This document shows, piece by piece, positions 58,546 to 64,000 of a DNA stretch of 64,000 nt. Within the stretch, counting starts at the first letter, position 1, and the number at the start of each line of letters is the position of its first letter. The stretch covers positions 111,464,432 through 111,528,431 of the forward strand of contig NC_080685.1 in the NCBI RefSeq assembly GCF_030445035.2, given 5' to 3'. The stretch comes from Dasypus novemcinctus (lineage: Eukaryota; Chordata; Mammalia; Cingulata; Dasypodidae). A program made the translations under genes and the position numbers. The notes beneath the pieces were generated by a model. It did not search any database, was not told where the DNA came from, and was given only the letters and a program-made list of their open reading frames with translations.

Positions 58546-60300
58546 AAGTGTCTTACCAAGCTACAGTAGTCAAAACAACATGGTACTGGCACTGGATCAG
58601 TATATTGACCAATGGAATCAAATTCTGAAATGACCCTCACATCTATAGCCAACTGATCTTTGACAGCTGCAAAGTCCACACAATTGTGAAATAAAAGTCT
58701 CATCAATAAATGGTGGTGGGAGAACTGGTTTTTCTTATGCAAAAGAATAAAAGAGGACCCCTATCTCACACCATATACAAAAATTAACTCAAAATCTATT
58801 AAAGACCTAAATATAAGAACCAGGACTATAAAACTCCTAGAAGAAAATATAGGGAAGCACCTCTAGGACATTGTGTTATGCAATGGTTTCTTAGACTTTA
58901 CACCCAAATCACAAGCAACAAAAGAAAAAAATAAATGAGATCTCCTCAAAATTAAAAACTTTGAGTTTCAAAGGACTTTGTCACAAAAGTGAAAAGATAA
59001 CCTACTCAATGGAAGAAAATATTTGGAAACCACATATCTGATAAGGGTTTAATATTCAGAATATATAAAGAATCCCACAACAATAAAAAGAACAACCCAA
59101 TAAAAAAATGGACAAAAGACTTGAAGAGACATTTCTCCAAAGAAGATATACAGATGACTTAAAAGCACATGAAAACATTACCAACATCACTAGATATTAG
59201 GGAACTTCAAATAAATGGTCACTATTAAAAAAACAGAAAACTACAAGTGTTGGAGATGATATGGAGAAATGGGAACACTCATGCATTAATGGTGGCAATG
59301 TAAGATGGTGCAGCCACTATGGAACACAGTTTGGCAGTTCCTCAGGAAGCTAAATATAGAATTGCCATATGACCCAGCAATCCCACTATTAAGGTATATA
59401 TGCAGAAGAACTGAAAGTAGGGATGCAAACAGACATTTGTACACTCATGTTCTTAGTGGCAATATTTGGAATTGCCAAAAGATTGAAGCAACCCAAGTGT
59501 CTATCAACCAATGAATGGATAAACAAAATGTGATACATACATATAATAGAATATTATTCAGCTATAAGGATGAATGAAGTCCTGATGCATCTAATAACAT
59601 CGAAGAACCTTGAGGAGATTATGTTGAGTGAAATAAGCTAGACACAAAAGGACAAATATTGTATGATCTCACTGATAGAAACTAATTATAATAAGCAAAC
59701 TCACAGAATTTGAATCTAGACTATAGGTTAGCAGGATACAGAATAGGAGTAGAGAGTGGGAAAGTGATGCTTAATTTGTGCAGAATTTCTATTTAGATTG
59801 ATTGTAAATGTTTGGAAATGGATAGAGGTGATGGTAGCACATTATTGGGAGTATAATTAACAGTGCTGAATTATGTATGTGAATGGGGTTGAAGTGGGAA
59901 GTTTGGGATCACGTATGTTACTAGAAGGAAAGCTAGAGGATAAAGCACGGGACTATAACACAGTGAACCCTATGGTGGATGATGACTGTGGTGAAGAGTA
60001 CAAATATAAGAATGTCCTTTCATGAACTATATTAAATATACATCATCATTACAAGATTTTAATAATAGGGTGGTATATGGGAAAAATATACCTTATGCAA
60101 ACTATCAATTATAATTAACAATAATATCTTATTTTTATTTTATTTTTAACAGTAATATCTTAATATTCTTTCATCATTTGAAACAGTGGTACCACGCCAA
60201 TGCAAAGTGTCAGCAATAGGGTTGCATTTGGGAATGTTGTATTTTCTACATGACTTTTATGTATAACATATGACTTCTGTAATTTAAAAAAATAATCACA
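58546..60300 (+). mobile_element. L1 ORF2 C-terminus and 3' UTR, sense
   Basis: CTACAGTAGTCAAAACAACATGG, GACCAATGGAATCAAATTC, TGCAGCCACTATGGAACACAG and CAATCCCACTATTAAGG are the ORF2 end; the 3' UTR follows (GGTGATGGTAGCACATTATTG) to CTGTAATTTAAAAAAA. Stop codons are frequent. Confidence 0.88.
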
Positions 60301-60712
60301 GGGAAGCTAATTTGGCTCAACTGATAGAGCATCCACCTACCATATGGGAGGTCCAGGGTTCAAACCCAGGGCCTCCTGACCTGTGTGGTGAGCTGGCTCA
60401 CATGCAGTGCTGATGCGCGCAAGGAGTGCCGTGCCACGCAGGGGTGTCCCCCATAGAGGGGAGCCCCACGCACAAAGAGTGTGCCCTGCAAGGAGAGCCA
60501 CCCCGCGTGAAAAAAGAGCAGCCTGCCTGGGAGTGGCTCCGTACACACAGAGAGCTGACGCAGCAAGATGGCGCAGCAAAAAGAAACACAGATTCCTGGT
60601 GCCTCTGACAAGAATGCAGTGGAACAGAAGAACACACAGCGAATGGACACAGAGAGCAGGCAAGGGGGTGGGGAAGAGGAGAGAAAAGAAAAAAAAAACC
60701 TAAAAAAAAAAA
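60301..60712 (+). mobile_element. DAS SINE
   Basis: Sense copy (GGGAAGCTAATTTGGCTC head) to the CCTAAAAAAAAA tail. It lies exactly between an L1 3' end and an L1 5' end. Confidence 0.92.
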
Positions 60713-61529
60713 TTACAGAGACTGCAAGATGGTGTCAGAGTAGCTCAGGCAGGGCACAGCTCTCTTGCAAAATAGGGGAGAAGGCATAGAAGTGGGACCT
60801 CTGCAGGCCAGGAAAGTGCCGCATTCATCTTCCAGGGGGGACTGGAGAGACCAAAGGGAAATCCATGAGTTGATATCCCTGTGGCCGGAAACACTGCCCA
60901 TCCCCCTTCCCCAAGGCAAACAACCTGAGAGGCTAAGGGAGAGCGGAAAGGACAGACTCCTCCCTGGGAGGAGGGAGGGTTTGGTGGAAGGGGACTGTGG
61001 TTTCTCTTCAGCAAATGTAACTACCAAAACTTGCTAGCTCAGACGAGGTGGTGGACATTGAATTCATCTCTCTGGAAGGGTTCGCTGAGGAGCAGTACTT
61101 GCCAGCCAGCGGGCAGAGTGAGGGAAGGCAGTCAGCTCTCCCTGGATTCTTTCCCAAACATGGTAGACCTGGCCAGGCCCCATGGGCAGCTCCCTGCCAC
61201 AGGGCAGTATTCAAGTTTTAGAAAAAGTGAAAAATCAGAGAGCTGTGAAATAAAACCCCTAGGCAAGAGAGAAATTGACCAACAGAAAAATAATCAACAA
61301 AAGCAGATGCCTAGGTATCAACAAAAGATCAAAACTTACACTGAGAAACAGAAGGTAAGGCCCACTCAAAGGAACTAGGCAAGAATCTAGACGAGACTCA
61401 GGATTTAAGACACCTAATAGAGAATGTTCAAACAAACCTCCTTAATCAATTTGAGGAGAAGAAGGAAAATATGACTAAAGAGACAAATGATATTAAGGTG
61501 ACATTGTGTGAGCATAAAGAACAATTTGA
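60713..61529 (+). mobile_element. L1 5' UTR and ORF1 start, sense
   Basis: The 5' end is intact-looking: CAAGATGG at 60,725-60,732 is the YY1-type site found just inside L1 5' termini. About 650 bp of GC-rich 5' UTR precedes ORF1 coiled-coil sequence (TCAAACAAACCTCCTTAATC onward; NLLNQFEEKKE). ORF1 is interrupted at 61,530 by an ERV retrocopy, continues at 62,458-62,531 and is cut again by a U6 sequence. Confidence 0.8.
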
Positions 61530-62445
61530 GAGTTAATGGTTTGGACTCAGCTGTGTTACATATTGGAGATCGATTGTATAATTTAAATTTGTTAAGGGGG
61601 TTGAGATGTGATTGGAATGAAAGTAATTCTGTATAACTCTGCTTGCATGTAATTCATCAGATATAGTATGGAAAAATTAAGAATCATTTATTTATTAGGC
61701 CATAAAAGTAATATCTCTCTAGAAATAATTACAAAGGAAAATATTAGAGATATTTCATAATCAAATTCATATAGCAAATGATAAGGATATTTACTCAGAT
61801 ATGATTTCACATATTATAAAATTTAACCCAGCTAACTGGTATAAATCACAGCATTTCCTGTCAGCTTTAGGAATAGGGCTAATCATATTTGTTCTGTTGC
61901 TCATGATTCTTACCTGTGCCAGACAGTACTTTCAAAGAAAACTGCAAAGCGTAATAGCCATGGGACATGCAAATAATCCAGTGCTAGCAAAAGCACTTCA
62001 ATAATTTCCCCAAGTTGTAGAGCTTGGCTGGTAGTCAATGATGGGTAAGACTCTCAAGAGGAGGGCAACCTAAGACAGGCATGGTCACCTCGACTAAAAC
62101 AAAAAGGGGGAAATGTTGGAAACTGAGGCACAGTGGTCTTGCAAAGAGAGACGTACCCTTTCCATGGCTACACTTGCAACCTAGGGAAGGTGGTAATTAA
62201 GAGTTCCCAACAAACAGGTTGAAGCTGTTAAAGGCTGAAAGAAAAGATGAGCACTTACCTTTTGTAGTAAATAGGACACTTAGACTTTGTACCTTGAGAT
62301 AAGATTTTTTGAGTTCCTTAGTAATGCTAATAGTTAACTGCATGCTTGTTCTCCTGTAGACTGGGGTATATAAAGAGCCCCTTGTAAACAATAAAGTTGC
62401 CTGATATGAATCTACTTTCAGACCCCCTGAAAAGAAAAAAAAAAG
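61530..62445 (+). pseudogene. Retrocopy of an endogenous betaretrovirus-like transcript: env 3' end plus U3-R
   Basis: The left part reads, with stops, as a retroviral transmembrane-subunit ectodomain of class II type (short motif CDWN near 61,610). It is followed by a readable C-terminal portion with a hydrophobic membrane span (about 61,855-61,915) and a basic tail ending at TAA 62,002-62,004. A polypurine tract (62,100-62,113, AAAAAGGGGGAAA) precedes an LTR start TGTTGG at 62,114. TATATAAAG is at 62,367-62,375 and AATAAA at 62,390-62,395. The sequence ends about 35 bp later in an A-rich tail instead of U5. A 12-bp TSD AGAACAATTTGA (61,518-61,529; 62,446-62,457) flanks it, as in L1-mediated retroposition. 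Env is truncated and has stop codons, so it is inactive. Confidence 0.82.
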
Positions 62446-62457
62446 AGAACAATTTGA

Positions 62458-62531
62458 AAGCCTGCAAGAAAAAAGGAACAAAGCTTATGGGAATAAAAGA
62501 CAGAGTAGAGCTAATGAAAAATCCATTAGAG
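62458..62531 (+). mobile_element. L1 ORF1 continuation, sense
   Basis: AAGCCTGCAAGAAAAAAGG to AAATCCATTAGAG directly continues the ORF1 text interrupted at 61,529. Confidence 0.8.
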
Positions 62532-62696
62532 GTGCTCACTTTGGCAGCACATGTACTAAAATTGGAGCTTTGGCAGCACATGTACTAAAATTGGAGCTTT
62601 GGCAGCACATGTACTAAAATTGGAACAGTACAGAGAAGATTAGCATGCCCCCTGAGCAAAGATAACACACAAATTCATCAGGCATTCCATATTTTT
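62532..62696 (+). pseudogene. RNU6P: U6 snRNA pseudogene with triplicated 5' segment
   Basis: GTGCTCACTTTGGCAGCACATGTACTAAAATTGGA is the U6 5' end. A 29-bp unit starting CTTTGGCAGCACATG occurs at 62,539, 62,568 and 62,597. The third unit continues into ACAGTACAGAGAAGATTAGC (the ACAGAGA region is changed only upstream of it), then the internal stem-loop region and the 3' end CATTCCATATTTTT. The ACAGAGA box is intact, but the AGC triad context and several conserved positions differ, and the triplication destroys the 5' fold. No U6 promoter (TATA/PSE) precedes it, because the upstream DNA is L1 ORF1. Confidence 0.92.
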
Positions 62697-64000
62697 ATCT
62701 TCTAGAGAATGTGCGAGTGACGATTTTGTCATCGTGTGTTGTATCAGTGGGTGGAGAGCCACATAAAGAGTGGGAAGGAGTGGGACTCCCATCCTGGGGA
62801 GGCCCACTATGTTCTCAAACAGAGGGGTAGGTGTCTCTCGGGAGCATGGGTGGTTCCTAATAGGGAAGGACAGACCAGTGTGTCAAGCCCTCAATGTTGT
62901 TGGAAATATCTATGATTCTTGTCCTTCAAGGAGTGAAGCCTGGTGGTCGCTGTGGGCCGCAAGGGGAGGGGGAGGGAGGAATAGAGTAGATGGAAGGGGA
63001 AGGTTCTGCATGAGCATTTAGGGTTTTGCATGATCTTGCAATGATGGATGCAGGCCATGTTGAATTTCATCAAAAATTTATAAAGTGTATGGTCTAGAGT
63101 GCAGACCATAATGTGAACTATTGACCATGGTCAGTGGCTATGTTTCAATATTTGTACATCAGTTGTAACAAATGTTTCATCCACATGTAAAAAGGTTATA
63201 GATAAGGGGATAAAGAAGAGGATGTTGGGTCTATGGAAGTCCCCTGTGTTCTGTATGTGATTTTATTGTGACCTAAGACTTCTTTCAAGACAAGCTGGAA
63301 AAAAAAGTAAGACACAGGGGAAGAAATGGAAGAAAATGTCACTATACATACAGGATATTACAGAGATATTACAGTGTTGACAGGTAAAACATAAAAAAAA
63401 TTTTTTTTTAATATTTTTCATTTTTTTAATATCCCAATTTTTAATTTTGTTCTTATAAATTATTTTGCATTTTATTTGTTATGTTTAAACCTATCATTAT
63501 TATTTCATTTTCCTATTAATTGTATTTGATGACATTCTTGGCATTTTTGAAGAAGTTTTGGACCACAGAAGAGTTACAATTGTGGCGGGGGAGGATCATT
63601 GGTGTGGGGTGTCAGTGATGGGGGATGCATGGGAGGAAGTTCACCTGGGCTTACATATAAGGTACATGAATGTGCTCAAATGTTCATGCGGCATTGTCAC
63701 AGTGGGTGGAGACTCACACAATAACCAAAAGAATACTGAATTCCCATCCTGGGGAGCTCTGCCACACTTGCTAATAGGACAGCAACAATCCCCCAAGTGC
63801 AGGGCAATGACCAATGAAGAAGGATCGTCCATTGATGGGACCTTGAGACCGACAATTATGCTTATGAGCCTCTGCTCTTGAAATTGCAATTTAGCCTAGA
63901 GCTGTAGGGTACCTAAGAGTCACCTCCTGAGAACCTCCACATCGCTCAAATGTGGCCACTCTCTAAGCCAAACTCAGCATGTAAATGCATTACCTTCCCC
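62697..64000 (+). mobile_element. L1 3' UTR with tandem units, sense, continues past the window
   Basis: Two related units: CAGTGGGTGGAGAGCC...CATCCTGGGGAGGCCC (62,745-62,810) recurs as CAGTGGGTGGAGACTC...CATCCTGGGGAGC (63,700-63,765). The AT-rich spacer 63,380-63,540 matches the spacer in the antisense copy at 5.7-5.88 kb. The last 150 bp is colinear with 32,534-32,690. It follows the U6 sequence with no gap. Confidence 0.78.

Noticed and set aside
55870-60300. A single L1 with a twin-priming 5' inversion at about 56,966
   Set aside because: The antisense part spans the 3' UTR through the N-terminal RT region, overlapping in content with the sense part, so two separate elements are more likely.
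61801-62004. A preserved small membrane protein gene
   Set aside because: The frame is the C-terminal end of a retroviral env with stop codons upstream; it sits in a retrocopy and lacks its own promoter.
62532-62696. A functional U6 snRNA gene
   Set aside because: Triplicated 5' segment, several substitutions at conserved positions and no upstream promoter elements.

Overview
This is mammalian nuclear DNA, almost certainly from a xenarthran and most likely an armadillo (Dasypus). The main reason is about two dozen copies of a roughly 400-bp tRNA-derived SINE. Its head carries A-box and B-box-like motifs and its tail runs through ACACAGATTCC, GACACAGAGAGCAGACAA and AATAAATCTT into poly(A). 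I recognise this as the DAS SINE family known from armadillo. L1 fragments with a family-specific 3' UTR fill most of the rest. I see no intact host protein-coding gene. The many short open frames lie in L1, SINE, LTR or GC-rich repeat sequence.

Layout. 1-1.4 kb: internally deleted antisense L1. 2.0-2.6 kb: CpG-rich segment with an unrecognised minus-strand frame. 4.1-7.7 kb: antisense L1 with a tandemly repeated 3' UTR. 8.4-15.7 kb: old L1/HAL1-like sequence with many SINEs. 15.9-17.4 kb: antisense L1. 17.4-24.8 kb: a nested block, in which an Hsmar1-like mariner is split by a CSNK2A1 retrocopy that in turn carries SINEs, two solo LTRs and a small retroposon. 25.26-27.57 kb: a CpG-dense 48-50-bp minisatellite followed by a CpG-rich flank. 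27.9-45.2 kb: mostly antisense L1 with SINEs, a clean sense L1 insertion, an ERVL-like LTR and two copies of an unassigned LTR-like repeat. 45.2-50.2 kb: a MER5A element split by an LTR, an IDI1 retropseudogene and older repeats. 51.2-52.1 kb: CpG island with a 134-bp tandem repeat. 52.1-60.3 kb: L1 of both orientations, an ERVK-like solo LTR with a 6-bp target duplication and an SRSF7 retropseudogene. 60.7-64.0 kb: the 5' end of an L1 whose ORF1 holds a poly(A)-tailed retrocopy of an endogenous betaretrovirus transcript and then a U6 snRNA/L1 chimera.

The content works as a record of insertions rather than as a set of cooperating genes. Target-site duplications (TSDs) and interruption order give a relative history: mariner and old L1 first, then processed pseudogenes, then DAS SINEs, then solo LTRs. 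LTRs with 4-, 5- and 6-bp TSDs indicate that class I, III and II endogenous retroviruses were all active in this lineage. The features I consider most worth checking are the CpG-dense minisatellite, the ERV transcript retrocopy, the U6-L1 chimera with a triplicated U6 5' segment, the Hsmar1-like mariner in a non-primate, and the tandem L1 3' UTR. Family names come from recognition of sequence, not from a database search. Boundaries without a stated TSD are approximate.
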